NCBI GenBank assembly: GCA_014360945.1
Contig: JACIWM010000020.1
Span: 1-18,150, forward strand
Length of the DNA stretch: 18,150 nucleotides
Reading direction: 5' to 3'
Source of the DNA: Candidatus Bipolaricaulota bacterium
Lineage (GTDB): Bacteria > Bipolaricaulota > Bipolaricaulia > Bipolaricaulales > Bipolaricaulaceae
Position numbers and translations under genes: made by a program. Positions 1-11,737 of this stretch are shown piece by piece. The notes beneath the pieces were generated by a model. The model did not search any database, had not been told where the DNA came from, and worked only from the letters and a program-made list of their open reading frames with translations. Each line of letters starts with the position of its first letter. Position 1 is the first letter of the stretch.

Positions 1-139
1 GGTGGCCCAGGGGCGTTTTCCGCTGATCCGATAATCACGCAGGGGAAGCATCGCCGGCTTATTCTAGCTTGGGAGCCTAAGCCTGTGAAGTTGTCGGAAA
101 GGATGGGCTTGGGGTAGGCTTAAGTTGAAAGGGGGAAGA

Positions 140-1171
140 GTGGAACTTCTTAAGCGGCTATCGGAGGCGCCGGGCATTCCTGGCCGGGAGGAAGCGATTC
201 GAACCATCGTGCGGGAGGCTCTTTCCGGGTACGTAGACGAGATCGAGGTGGACCTTTTGGGAAACGTCATCGCCCACAAGAAAGGCTCCGGTCCAAAGGT
301 CGTCGTCGCCGCCCACATGGACGAAATCGGATTTTTTGTTTCTCATATCGACGAGGAAAGCGGCTACCTACGACTGGAACCGGTGGGTGGGTTCGATCCT
401 CGCACCCTCATCGCCTCCCGGGTGGTGGTGCACACCCAAAATGGTCCCATTTTGGGCCTCATCGGCATAAAGCCCATCCACATCCTCACCGAAGAGGAGC
501 GGAAAAAGGAGATCCGCATCCAGGACCTCTTTGTGGATGTAGGGCTTCCGGGGAAAGAGGTGAAGGAGCGGGTGCGCATTGGCGATCCCGTGACCCTTTA
601 TCAGAATTTTGCGGAGGTGGGCGAGCTTGTCTCCGGAAAGGCGTTGGACGACCGGGTGGGCGTGTACGTGGGGATCGAGGCCCTGCGCCGCCTCAAAAAC
701 CATAAGGCCGATATTTACTTTGTGGGCACAGTGCAGGAGGAGGTGGGCCTGCGCGGCGCCCGCACCAGCGCCTTCCAAATCGCCCCGGAGATCGGTGTCG
801 CTTTGGACGTGACCCTGGCCTGCGACATACCCGGAGTACAGCCCCACGAACAGGTCACGAAACTCGGCAAAGGCGTGGCCATAAAGCTCAAGGACTCCGC
901 GTCCATTTCCCATCCCGGTCTTGTTCGGTTCTTGATGAAGCTTGCGGAGGAGAAAGGTATTCCGTACCAGATGGAGATCTTGCCTCGGGGCGGGACGGAT
1001 GCTGGAGCCATCCAGCTTGCCCGCGAGGGAGCGGCCGTGGTCACTCTTTCCGTCCCTACCCGCTACGTGCATTCCGTGGTGGAGGCCGCCCACAAGAAGG
1101 ACATCGAAGCGGCAATCCAGCTTCTCACCGCGTTCCTCGAGCGCTGCCACGAGGCCGACCTCCGTCTATAA
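140..1171 (+). CDS. M42 family metallo-aminopeptidase (glutamyl aminopeptidase/endoglucanase M family)
   Basis: Cytosolic dinuclear-metal aminopeptidase that trims N-terminal residues from peptides. M42 enzymes usually form dodecameric TET particles. Numbered from GTG 140 (343 aa, normal family length), all expected active-site residues are visible: AAHMDEIGF with H59, KALDDRVG with D171, QEEVGLRGA with catalytic E200 and ligand E201, LDVTLA with D223, RGGTDAG near 284-289, and RYVHSVVE with H311. I chose GTG 140 because AAGGGGG lies 4 nt upstream. An in-frame TTG at 125 would add five residues but has no ribosome binding site. The next gene lies beyond a repeat-rich gap, so operon membership is uncertain. 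Substrate preference (acidic, neutral or basic residues) cannot be read from the sequence; older annotations call this family endoglucanase. Confidence 0.93.
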   Translation: MELLKRLSEAPGIPGREEAIRTIVREALSGYVDEIEVDLLGNVIAHKKGSGPKVVVAAHMDEIGFFVSHIDEESGYLRLEPVGGFDPRTLIASRVVVHTQNGPILGLIGIKPIHILTEEERKKEIRIQDLFVDVGLPGKEVKERVRIGDPVTLYQNFAEVGELVSGKALDDRVGVYVGIEALRRLKNHKADIYFVGTVQEEVGLRGARTSAFQIAPEIGVALDVTLACDIPGVQPHEQVTKLGKGVAIKLKDSASISHPGLVRFLMKLAEEKGIPYQMEILPRGGTDAGAIQLAREGAAVVTLSVPTRYVHSVVEAAHKKDIEAAIQLLTAFLERCHEADLRL

Positions 1172-1210
1172 ATTGGCGTAATTTCGCTTGGGAAAGGGAC
1201 AGGTTGCGGC

Positions 1211-1391
1211 GTTCCTTCTCCAGGGAGAACCACGCTCCTTCCCTGCTCCCCTTTAGGGAGAGGCTTAGAATAAGCTTCCCTCTCCCCTTTGGGAAGAAGG
1301 CTCTTTTTGTTCCCCTTCTCCTCGGGGAGAGGGCTAGGGTAAGGGACCTTCTCTTTCCCCTCTCCCCATAGGGGAGAGGGTCAGGGTGAGG
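1211..1391. repeat. Cluster of degenerate CCCTCTCCCC/GGGGAGAGGG palindromic repeats
   Basis: This non-coding stretch between peptidase and deaminase is built of about five related hairpin units in the same orientation. The last is the best: arms CCCTCTCCCC (1358-1367) and GGGGAGAGGG (1371-1380) around ATA, followed by the tail TCAGGGTGAGGG (1380s to 1391). The unit before it pairs 1314-1321 with 1326-1333 and has the tail CTAGGGTAAGGG (1334-1345). Units around 1238-1276 and 1277-1310 are eroded but keep the arm-and-tail pattern. A small perfect hairpin TTCTCC-AG-GGAGAA (1216-1229) may be another remnant. The same arms and tail recur inside the methyltransferase gene at 10550-10584 and 11344-11380, so this is a dispersed family in this genome. 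Similar GC-rich palindromes are common in many bacterial genomes; whether they move through a transposase (MITE-like) is not visible here. Confidence 0.85.
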
Positions 1392-1399
1392 GGGTGACG

Positions 1400-2761
1400 A
1401 TGGCGCGCATCCTTTTTCGGAATGTGGAGGTGATCGCTACTTTTGATCCCCGAGGCCGGGAGCTAAGAAACGCCTGGCTTTTGGTGGAGGGGAACCGTAT
1501 CGCTGCCCTGGGCGAGGGCGAGCCGCCCAAAGGCGACTACGACGAGATCATCGACGGCCGCGACAAAGTGATGATCCCCGGCATGGTCAATACTCACCAT
1601 CACCTCTATCAAACCCTCTTTCGGGCCGTGCCCGGCGCCCAGGACAAAAAACTTTTCGACTGGCTCATCTTCCTCTACGAGCGCTGGCGAGGAATCGATG
1701 AGGAGGCCGTGTACGTCTCCGCCGTGGTGGGCCTCACTGAGCTTCTTCTTTCCGGCTGCACCACCTCCACCGACCACCTCTACCTTTTCCCGAAAGGAAA
1801 GCGCAACCTCATCGATGTGGAGATCGAGGCCGCCAAAGAGGTGGGGATTCGCTTCCACCCCAACCGCGGCTCCATGTCCCTCTCCCGGAAAGACGGAGGC
1901 CTTCCTCCCGAGGACGTAGTCCAAACGGAAGAGGAAATCCTTGAGGACAGCGAGCGCCTCATCCTCCGCTACCACGATAAAAACTTCGGGGCCATGGTGA
2001 GAATTGCCTTGGCCCCTTGCTCCCCGTTCTCCGTGACCCCCAGGCTCATGCGGGAGACGGCGGAGCTGGCCCGAAAACACGGGGTTCTCTTGCATACGCA
2101 CCTCGCCGAGACCTTGGACGAGGAAGAGTTTTGCCTTGCCAAATTCGGAAAAAGGCCCGTGGAGTATCTTGAGGATCTCGGTTGGCTTGGCCCGGACGTG
2201 TGGATCGCCCATGCCGTGCACTTGAACGACGAGGACATTCAGAAGCTAGCTCGGGCCGGAGTGGGCGTGGCCCATTGTCCTTCCTCCAACATGCTTTTGG
2301 GCTCAGGGATTGCGCCTATTCCCAAAATGCTTGAGGCGGGGATGAAGGTGGGGCTGGCCGTGGATGGCTCGGCCTCCAACGATGCCTCCAACATGATCCG
2401 GGAGGCCCGTCAGGCCATGCTTCTTTCCCGCGTGAAATACGGAGCAGAGAGCATGCCCGCCCGGAAAGCCCTGTGGATGGCGACCATGGGCGGGGCCCAG
2501 GTCATGGGGTGGGAAAAGGAGATCGGCTCCCTCGAGCCCGGGAAGTGCGCGGATCTCTCCCTTTGGGATATTTCCACCTTGGAATTTGCCGGTGCTGCGG
2601 ATCCTGTGGCCGCTCTCCTTCACTGCGCTGCCCAGTACGCGGATTTAGTGATGGTGAATGGAAAAATTCTTGTGCGGGGTGGGGAACTTGTAGATGGCCG
2701 CCTTTATCGCTATGTTCCGCGGCAGCGGGAGATCGCGCGGAGGCTGGTGCACGGGCGATGA
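1400..2761 (+). CDS. Amidohydrolase, 8-oxoguanine deaminase / hydroxydechloroatrazine hydrolase-like
   Basis: Metal-dependent hydrolase of the ATZ/TRZ cytosine-deaminase-like amidohydrolase group, 453 aa from ATG 1400. It probably deaminates an oxidised or substituted purine or similar aminated ring. Metal and catalytic positions visible from ATG 1400: NTHHH (H66, H68), HTHLAET (H234, E237), WIAHAVH (H271/H274) and AVDGSASND (D322). The stretches RGSMSLSRKDGGLPP (about 156-170) and LAPCSPFSVT (204-213) are those I associate with 8-oxoguanine deaminases. An in-frame GTG at 1394 would add two residues. ATG 1400 is preferred because the purine-rich run 1388-1395 sits just upstream; that run is the tail of a palindromic repeat. 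The stop codon overlaps the start of the next gene (ATGA), so the two are translationally coupled. Exact substrate is uncertain; general chlorohydrolase-like annotation is the fallback. Confidence 0.88.
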   Translation: MARILFRNVEVIATFDPRGRELRNAWLLVEGNRIAALGEGEPPKGDYDEIIDGRDKVMIPGMVNTHHHLYQTLFRAVPGAQDKKLFDWLIFLYERWRGIDEEAVYVSAVVGLTELLLSGCTTSTDHLYLFPKGKRNLIDVEIEAAKEVGIRFHPNRGSMSLSRKDGGLPPEDVVQTEEEILEDSERLILRYHDKNFGAMVRIALAPCSPFSVTPRLMRETAELARKHGVLLHTHLAETLDEEEFCLAKFGKRPVEYLEDLGWLGPDVWIAHAVHLNDEDIQKLARAGVGVAHCPSSNMLLGSGIAPIPKMLEAGMKVGLAVDGSASNDASNMIREARQAMLLSRVKYGAESMPARKALWMATMGGAQVMGWEKEIGSLEPGKCADLSLWDISTLEFAGAADPVAALLHCAAQYADLVMVNGKILVRGGELVDGRLYRYVPRQREIARRLVHGR

Positions 2762-3039
2762 AGGTGCGGGTGAGCTTATATTTTCCGTTCCGGGAGGAAC
2801 TGCCGGAGAACCCGGTGGAACTGGAGCTTCCCGAAGGAGCCGTGGCTTCTCAAGTGGTGGAGGCTTTGGTAGCCCGGTTTCCCTTGCTCCGTCCGCGATT
2901 CTATGATGCTCAAGGCCAGATCCACCGTCACATTTCCGCTTTAGTGAACGGCGTTTCCATCCAATACAAGAAGGGCTGGTCCACCCCTATTTCCGAGGGC
3001 GACGAAGTCGTCCTCCTTCCTCCCGTGGGCGGCGGCTAG
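2758..3039 (+). CDS. moaD: MoaD/ThiS-family sulfur carrier protein
   Basis: Small ubiquitin-fold protein of 93 aa. Members are adenylated and thiocarboxylated at a C-terminal Gly-Gly and donate sulfur, for MoaD to molybdopterin synthase. The protein starts MKVRVSLYFPFRE, contains the core ALVNGVSI (residues 61-68) and GDEVVLLPPV, and ends in GGG, so the required diglycine tail is intact. A longer in-frame opening upstream is only the overlap with the deaminase; the start ATG 2758 overlaps the deaminase stop by 4 bases (ATGA). No MoaE, ThiG or E1-like gene is nearby, so the pathway (molybdenum cofactor, thiamine, or another sulfur transfer route) is open. MoaD is favoured because molybdoenzymes often act in purine catabolism next to purine deaminases; that link is inference. 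Confidence 0.85.
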   Translation: MKVRVSLYFPFREELPENPVELELPEGAVASQVVEALVARFPLLRPRFYDAQGQIHRHISALVNGVSIQYKKGWSTPISEGDEVVLLPPVGGG

Positions 3040-3051
3040 TACTCAGTCGCT

Positions 3052-3073
3052 CTGCTAAGAAGCAGCCTTTTTT
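3052..3073 (+). terminator. Short intrinsic terminator after the moaD-like gene
   Basis: CTGCT (3052-3056), loop AAGA, AGCAG (3061-3065), then CC and six T (3068-3073), 12 nt after the moaD-like stop. The stem is only 5 bp, so strength is doubtful, but position and T-run fit the end of the deaminase-moaD unit. Confidence 0.5.
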
Positions 3074-3113
3074 AGCCATGTCCTTCCGCCACAAGCTATT
3101 TCCCCATTTGCGC

Positions 3114-3142
3114 TTGTAAAAAGGCGCTTTGCTTTGTAAAAT
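3114..3142 (+). promoter_or_regulatory. Predicted promoter and possible operator of the toxin-antitoxin pair
   Basis: A -35-like TTGTAA (3114-3119) and a -10-like TAAAAT (3137-3142) are separated by 17 bp, placing transcription start near 3149, very close to the antitoxin start codon. The octamer TTGTAAAA occurs twice (3114-3121 and 3134-3141), exactly 20 bp apart, on the same helix face and over both promoter boxes. AbrB-type antitoxins usually repress their own promoter, so this repeat is a plausible operator; that assignment is inference. Confidence 0.55.
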
Positions 3143-3153
3143 GGAGTAGGGTG

Positions 3154-3393
3154 ATGCGCATGAAAACAACAACCACAGTGACGAAGCGGGCCCAGACCTC
3201 GATACCCGCGGTTATCCGCAAGCGTTACAACATTAAAAGCGGAGACCAACTGGAGTGGATTGACGAGGGCGGGGTGATCAAGGTGGTCCCAATCCCTGCG
3301 GATCCAATCCGGGCCCTGCGGGGGTGTGCCCGAGGCGAAAAGTTGTTGGAGCGGCTCCTGGAAGCCCGCAAGCGTGACAGAGAAAAGGAATAA
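3154..3393 (+). CDS. vapB: AbrB/SpoVT-type antitoxin (VapB-like)
   Basis: DNA-binding antitoxin of 79 aa that would neutralise the PIN toxin encoded 5 nt downstream and repress the shared promoter. Residues about 4-47 form a swapped-hairpin AbrB fold signature: TTVTKRAQTSIPAVIRKRY, then GDQLEWIDEGGVIKVVP. The C-terminal half is short, helical and strongly charged (ARGEKLLERLLEARKRDREKE region), as in toxin-wrapping antitoxin tails. ATG 3154 is preferred because GGAG (3143-3146) lies 7 nt upstream; GTG 3151 and ATG 3160 are alternatives in the same frame. The predicted start of transcription is so close that the leader would be very short. Confidence 0.82.
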   Translation: MRMKTTTTVTKRAQTSIPAVIRKRYNIKSGDQLEWIDEGGVIKVVPIPADPIRALRGCARGEKLLERLLEARKRDREKE

Positions 3394-3398
3394 GGACC

Positions 3399-3818
3399 GT
3401 GAGTAAAAGTAAGCCCCGGCGTTACTTGCTGGATAGCTCTGCCGTGCTTGCCTTTCTCGAGGACGAAGAAGGAGCTGCGAAGGTAGAGCGTCTTCTGCTG
3501 GACAAGGATAATGAGGTCCTTCTCCCCTTTTTGGTGCTTTTGGAGGTCTACTACATCACGCTGCAGGAACAATCCGAGGCGGTAGCTGACTGGAGATATG
3601 CGCTGCTTAAGCAGCTTCCTGTAAGAATTCTTTGGGATGTTGATGAGCCAACGTTGCTTACGGCGGCCCGGATAAAGGCTAGGTACAACCTTTCTTTGGC
3701 AGATGCCATCATCGCTGCCTTCGCCTACCAGTATGAAGCTGTTCTCGTCCATAAGGACCCGGAGTTTGAGGTGCTCGAGCAATTGCGCCAGGAGCCTTTG
3801 CCCTACAAGACGGGGTAA
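3399..3818 (+). CDS. vapC: PIN-domain ribonuclease toxin (VapC-like)
   Basis: Toxin of 139 aa with a PIN nuclease fold, expected to cleave RNA (tRNA or rRNA in studied VapC proteins) using Mg2+ or Mn2+ bound by four acidic residues. These are visible: D12 in YLLDSSAVL, E49 in LVLLEVYY, D102 in NLSLADAIIAAFA, and D120 in LVHKDPEF. Length is normal and the gene is intact. It begins at GTG 3399 with AAGGA overlapping the antitoxin stop codon, and the 5-nt gap to the antitoxin gene shows cotranscription. The pair lies between housekeeping genes and the large defence-like operon; it could act as a stabilising module of that region or be independent. The target RNA cannot be inferred. Confidence 0.9.
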   Translation: MSKSKPRRYLLDSSAVLAFLEDEEGAAKVERLLLDKDNEVLLPFLVLLEVYYITLQEQSEAVADWRYALLKQLPVRILWDVDEPTLLTAARIKARYNLSLADAIIAAFAYQYEAVLVHKDPEFEVLEQLRQEPLPYKTG

Positions 3819-4510
3819 GCGAAAAGAGTCATGACCAGTTCACCGAATTGACTGGCGCAGTGCCAGTGAATGCCCAAGCAAAGCAGACCAAAACTTGTAC
3901 AAAATTGGATTTTCGGAGGAGAAGCTTGCCTCGAACACAATCCCAGTGCCTCTGTTTTTGGAAACATCCGGAAATCCCTCGAGCTTCCGTTGAAGCTCAA
4001 GCACCGTGGTCGGGCTTGTAGAGTCACCTGTTCTACACCCACCCTTATGCTAAAAGTTGCCGGCCAAGCAAAGAAAAGCGTGGATTCACGCTACTTCGGG
4101 CAATGAAGAAAGCGGAGAACTCAGCCCGCGTGCTGTTGCCTGCCCCTCTTCCGGCACGCCCGGGAAGGCAAGAAAACCAAACCGGCTCGCTATTCGCGCG
4201 ATGAATGATTATCTTTCAAGCCGTGAAAGTTCTTTCAGGTACCGTTGATCCGGTGGTTAGGACCGGCACCTGGTGGAAAAAATCCGCTACCTATTTTCTT
4301 CCTGCTCTGCAGTGAAATATGATGCGACGGCCGCTTTGGCCGCAATAGTAGCCCGCGAGGGTCCCACCCGGTCGCTTCCAAAGCCACAAGGATGTTTGTT
4401 TTTCCGCAATCCCAGAGAAAAGTGCTCTCTGGGCCTGAGACGTTTTCTCTTCTCCCCACCGGCCCTTTTTTCTGAGCGGACAAGTGTCAAGAAAAGGGAA
4501 CAGGAGTACA
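3819..4510. other. Gene-poor region upstream of the defence-like operon
   Basis: About 690 bp with no convincing gene. Short open frames exist on both strands, none with recognisable domains, good ribosome binding sites or consistent codon bias. Visible structure: CTTTCA/TGAAAG/CTTTCA (4213-4237), which allows two alternative hairpins; CCGGT-ACCGG (4250-4266); CGGCC-GGCCG (4328-4342); and a structured leader at 4411-4471 described separately. TATGAT at 4318-4323 could be a -10 box, but the matching -35 is poor, so I do not assign the operon promoter. The region may hold a decayed gene, a small RNA or simply a long regulatory leader. Confidence 0.5.
4411..4471 (+). promoter_or_regulatory. Possible attenuator-like leader before the helicase gene
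   Basis: CCCAGAGA (4411-4418) pairs with TCTCTGGG (4426-4433) in an 8-bp hairpin. The last GGG of that arm belongs to GGGCC (4431-4435), which can instead pair with GGCCC (4461-4465) directly before six T (4466-4471). The two stems exclude each other, the layout of a conditional terminator, 40 nt upstream of the start codon at 4511. The second stem is short with a 25-nt loop, so this is tentative. Confidence 0.3.
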
Positions 4511-7417
4511 ATGGGGCCGGTTGGGATGGCCCAAGTACGGGTTGGCGGAGTGGTGCGGTTCCGCGAGCGCCTTTGGGTTGTTCTTCCTGGTTCTTCCGAA
4601 GTTTTGCGCCTTCGTCCTCTCACCGGAACCGAGGACGAGCTTGTGGAAGTACATAAACACTTGGCTCTCCTTGTGGGCGGCAGCATTCCCACCGAGCGGG
4701 TGGAGCCGGCCACGTTCCCCCTGCCCAAGCCTGACGGAATAAAGGATTTGGCCGCAGTGCATCTTCTTTGGCAGGCGGCGCGTTTGCTTTTGCGCGAGGG
4801 CGCGGCGCCCTTGCGCTCATTAGGAAAAATCTCCATCCGCCCCCGCACCTACCAACTCGTCCCCCTCCTCATGGCCCTGCGCCTCGATCCCGTGCGCCTC
4901 CTTATCGCCGATGACGTGGGTGTAGGAAAGACCATCGAGGCCGCCCTGGTCGCCCGCGAACTCTGGGACCGCGGAGAAATCCAGCGCTTCGCGGTCCTCT
5001 GTCCACCCTACCTCTGTGACCAGTGGAAAAAGGAACTCGCCGAAAAATTCCATTTCGAGCCAGTTGTGGTGAATTCCGCAACCGTGGGACAGCTGGAACG
5101 AGAAGTTCCGCCCGACCACAGCGTCTATAGCTACTTCCCCGTGCAGGTCCTGAGCATCGATTTTGTCAAGCGCGAGCGCAATAAACACCTGTTTTTGCAA
5201 CATGCTCCGGAGCTAGTGATCGTGGATGAAGTCCACGGTGCTACCCCAGCGGGCAGCACCGAGCGCCATCTCCGTTACGAGCTCGTGCGGGCCCTGGCCA
5301 ACGATCCCAGCCGCCATCTTCTGCTCGTCACCGCCACCCCGCACAGCGGCATTCCCGAAGCCTTCAAGAAACTTCTCGGCCTTCTGGACCGGGAATTCGA
5401 AGATTGGGAACCTGCCCTTTGGACGGAGGAGCAGCGCATCCGTATCGCTCGCCATTTCGTGCAGCGCACCCGCGCCGATATCGAAAAGGTCTGGGAAAAG
5501 GAGGAGCGCCTCTTTCCCGAACGGGAAGCGGTGGACGAGACCTACCTCCTTTCCCCCGAACAGCGGGCGCTTTTTGAGGCCACCCACAATTTCTGCCTAG
5601 GCATAGTGCAAGAAGGGAAAAAGCTTGCGGAATACAAGCGCCGCATGCGTTACTGGGCAGCTTTGGCCCTTCTTCGGGCGGTGATGTCCAGTCCGGCCTC
5701 CGCTAAAGCCGCTTTGGAAAGGCGCCGCTTGGGACTCACTCCCGGGGAAGAGATCGAAGAGGAGTGGGATTTAGGCTCCTTTGTGTACGAGCCCGCGGAG
5801 AAGCTTCCGCCCGAAGAGGTTCCCAGCCCCCTTCTTGAGCATCCCGAATCGGGCATGGCCCGCGAGGTGACGACCCTCCGCCGCCTCTTGGCCTTGGCTA
5901 AACAAATCAGCCCCGAAAAGGACGCCAAACTCCAACGCTGTATCAAAGTCGTGAAAGACCTCCTCCGGCAAGGGTTCCACCCCATTGTGTGGTGCTTTTA
6001 TGTGGCCACCGCGGAATACGTGGCCGAGGAGCTGAAGAAAGCCCTGGCTCAGGAGTTTCCCAACGCCCGCGTGCTCTGTGTGACCGGGCGGCAGGGGGAA
6101 GAGGAGCGCCGCGCCCTGGTGGAGGAATTCATGGAGGAGGAGGAGGAGGGGATCCAGCGGGTTTTGGTGGCCACGGAATGCCTTTCCGAAGGAATAAACC
6201 TGCAAGCCGGGTTCAACGCTGTGGTGCACTACGATCTTCCTTGGAACCCCAATCGTCTGGAGCAGCGGGAGGGCCGGGTGGATCGGTACGGCCAAACCGC
6301 GCCCAAAGTGTGCGTGGTGCGCTTCTATGGCCGCGATAACCCTGTGGACGGCGCGGTCATCCGCGTCCTCCTCAACAAAGCCCGGGAGATCCGGCAGAGC
6401 CTCGGCACGTATGTCCCTGTCCCCGCCGAGGAGGAGTACGTCATCGAAGCCCTGATCAATGCCCTCTTCAGCGGGCCAGCCTCCCGCCTCCAGGAGGACC
6501 TTGCCTTCGAGTTCATGCAGGACTACGTCCAGGAGTTCCACAACCGTTGGGATGCCGATGTCCGGCGGGAAAAGGAGAGCCGCACCCGCTTTGCCCAGCG
6601 TGCCCTCCACCCCGAAGAGGTGTTGAAGGAACTGGACCGGGCCGATGCCGTCTTGGGAAGCCCAAAGGAGGTGGAGCTTTTCGTCCTTGAAGCATGCCAA
6701 CGCTTGGGAATCCCTGTGGAGCGCGATCGTCGTGACCCGCGCCTCTACCATTTGAGCCTTACGCCCGAGGTGCGCACTATTCTTCCTGCGCTTTTGCAGC
6801 CCGTCCTTCCCGCGGAAAAGCGCGGCCGCGAGAAAAAGTCCCGCTGGACCATCTCCTTTGTGAGTCCCACCCCGGAGGGCGCGGAGTACGTGGGACGAAA
6901 CCACCGCTTTGTGGTGGCCCTGGCTCAGCACCTTTTTGAGAGCGCCCTGGCTGGGATCGACGGTCCGGCCTCCCGCTGCGGTGCCATCCGCACCGACGCC
7001 GTAACCCGCCTCACCATCTTCCTTCTTCTGCGGCCCCGCTACCTCCTGCAATTCCCGGAAAAAGCCCCCCTTCTTGCCGAAGAAGTCCTCGTCACCGGTT
7101 TTGTGGGCAAGGCCGAGGATCTTCTTTCCCGGGAAAAGGCCCTGGATCTTCTCGCGCGGTCCAAACCGGTGGGAAACATTCCCGAGGGCGAAAAGCGCGA
7201 ACTTGTGATGTTTGCGCTCGAACTCCTTCGGCCCTGGCTTGAGCGGGAGGACGGTCCGATATATCAGTTCTTGGCCGCGCGGGCGGAGGAGCTTTCCGAA
7301 GCCCATCGGCAATTGCGCCGCACCCTGGGCGAGCGCATCCGCGGCCTCAGCCTCCAGCCTCAGTGGCCGCCCGATGTCCTGGGAATTCTGGTCCTCCAGC
7401 CCGCGGTGGGAGGATGA
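4511..7417 (+). CDS. SNF2/DEAD-family helicase, DISARM DrmD-like
   Basis: Superfamily 2 DNA translocase of 968 aa from ATG 4511, first gene of the four-gene operon. Motifs, numbered from ATG 4511: PRTYQLVPLLMAL (about 111-123), Walker A DDVGVGKT (134-141), Walker B VDEVH (238-242), motif III LVTATPHSG (272-280), and helicase C with TECLSEGINLQAG (555-567), DLPWNPNRLEQREGRVDRYGQ near 575-595. The DDVG form of Walker A and SNF2-like motif VI are as in RapA/DrmD-type proteins. The C-terminal 350 residues lack recognisable motifs. In class 1 DISARM, DrmD is encoded next to the adenine methyltransferase, as here. AGGAG (4502-4506) stands 4 nt before ATG 4511; a GTG at 4484 would add nine residues, ATG 4526 would remove five. 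The gene ends 3 nt before the methyltransferase gene. Orthology to drmD is inferred from motifs and order. Confidence 0.88.
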   Translation: MGPVGMAQVRVGGVVRFRERLWVVLPGSSEVLRLRPLTGTEDELVEVHKHLALLVGGSIPTERVEPATFPLPKPDGIKDLAAVHLLWQAARLLLREGAAPLRSLGKISIRPRTYQLVPLLMALRLDPVRLLIADDVGVGKTIEAALVARELWDRGEIQRFAVLCPPYLCDQWKKELAEKFHFEPVVVNSATVGQLEREVPPDHSVYSYFPVQVLSIDFVKRERNKHLFLQHAPELVIVDEVHGATPAGSTERHLRYELVRALANDPSRHLLLVTATPHSGIPEAFKKLLGLLDREFEDWEPALWTEEQRIRIARHFVQRTRADIEKVWEKEERLFPEREAVDETYLLSPEQRALFEATHNFCLGIVQEGKKLAEYKRRMRYWAALALLRAVMSSPASAKAALERRRLGLTPGEEIEEEWDLGSFVYEPAEKLPPEEVPSPLLEHPESGMAREVTTLRRLLALAKQISPEKDAKLQRCIKVVKDLLRQGFHPIVWCFYVATAEYVAEELKKALAQEFPNARVLCVTGRQGEEERRALVEEFMEEEEEGIQRVLVATECLSEGINLQAGFNAVVHYDLPWNPNRLEQREGRVDRYGQTAPKVCVVRFYGRDNPVDGAVIRVLLNKAREIRQSLGTYVPVPAEEEYVIEALINALFSGPASRLQEDLAFEFMQDYVQEFHNRWDADVRREKESRTRFAQRALHPEEVLKELDRADAVLGSPKEVELFVLEACQRLGIPVERDRRDPRLYHLSLTPEVRTILPALLQPVLPAEKRGREKKSRWTISFVSPTPEGAEYVGRNHRFVVALAQHLFESALAGIDGPASRCGAIRTDAVTRLTIFLLLRPRYLLQFPEKAPLLAEEVLVTGFVGKAEDLLSREKALDLLARSKPVGNIPEGEKRELVMFALELLRPWLEREDGPIYQFLAARAEELSEAHRQLRRTLGERIRGLSLQPQWPPDVLGILVLQPAVGG

Positions 7418-7420
7418 GCC

Positions 7421-11731
<4,311 letters not shown>

Positions 11732-11737
11732 GCGAGC

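Noticed and set aside
1..117. Possible C-terminal fragment of an upstream gene at the left edge
   Set aside because: All three + frames end in stops within 117 bp (for example TAA at 32-34 and TAG at 115-117), and none gives a recognisable tail, so no gene can be assigned.
2473..2757. Upstream extension of the MoaD-like open frame
   Set aside because: It overlaps the conserved C-terminal part of the deaminase in another frame and has no MoaD-like sequence; the coupled ATG at 2758 gives a normal family length.
3870..4248. Small + strand open frames after vapC
   Set aside because: No recognisable motif, no good ribosome binding site and unusual composition; not supported as genes.
3819..4510. 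Second copy of the tRNA-Val 3' end as the left attachment site
   Set aside because: By eye no stretch matches the terminal part of the tRNA beyond short chance words such as CCTGGTGG; a direct-repeat search over a larger region would be needed.
5771..7312. Long open frame (513 codons) on the - strand inside the first helicase gene
   Set aside because: It lies opposite a protein with a complete set of helicase motifs, shows no domain of its own and is a by-product of G+C-rich codon bias, like the other long antisense frames in the window.
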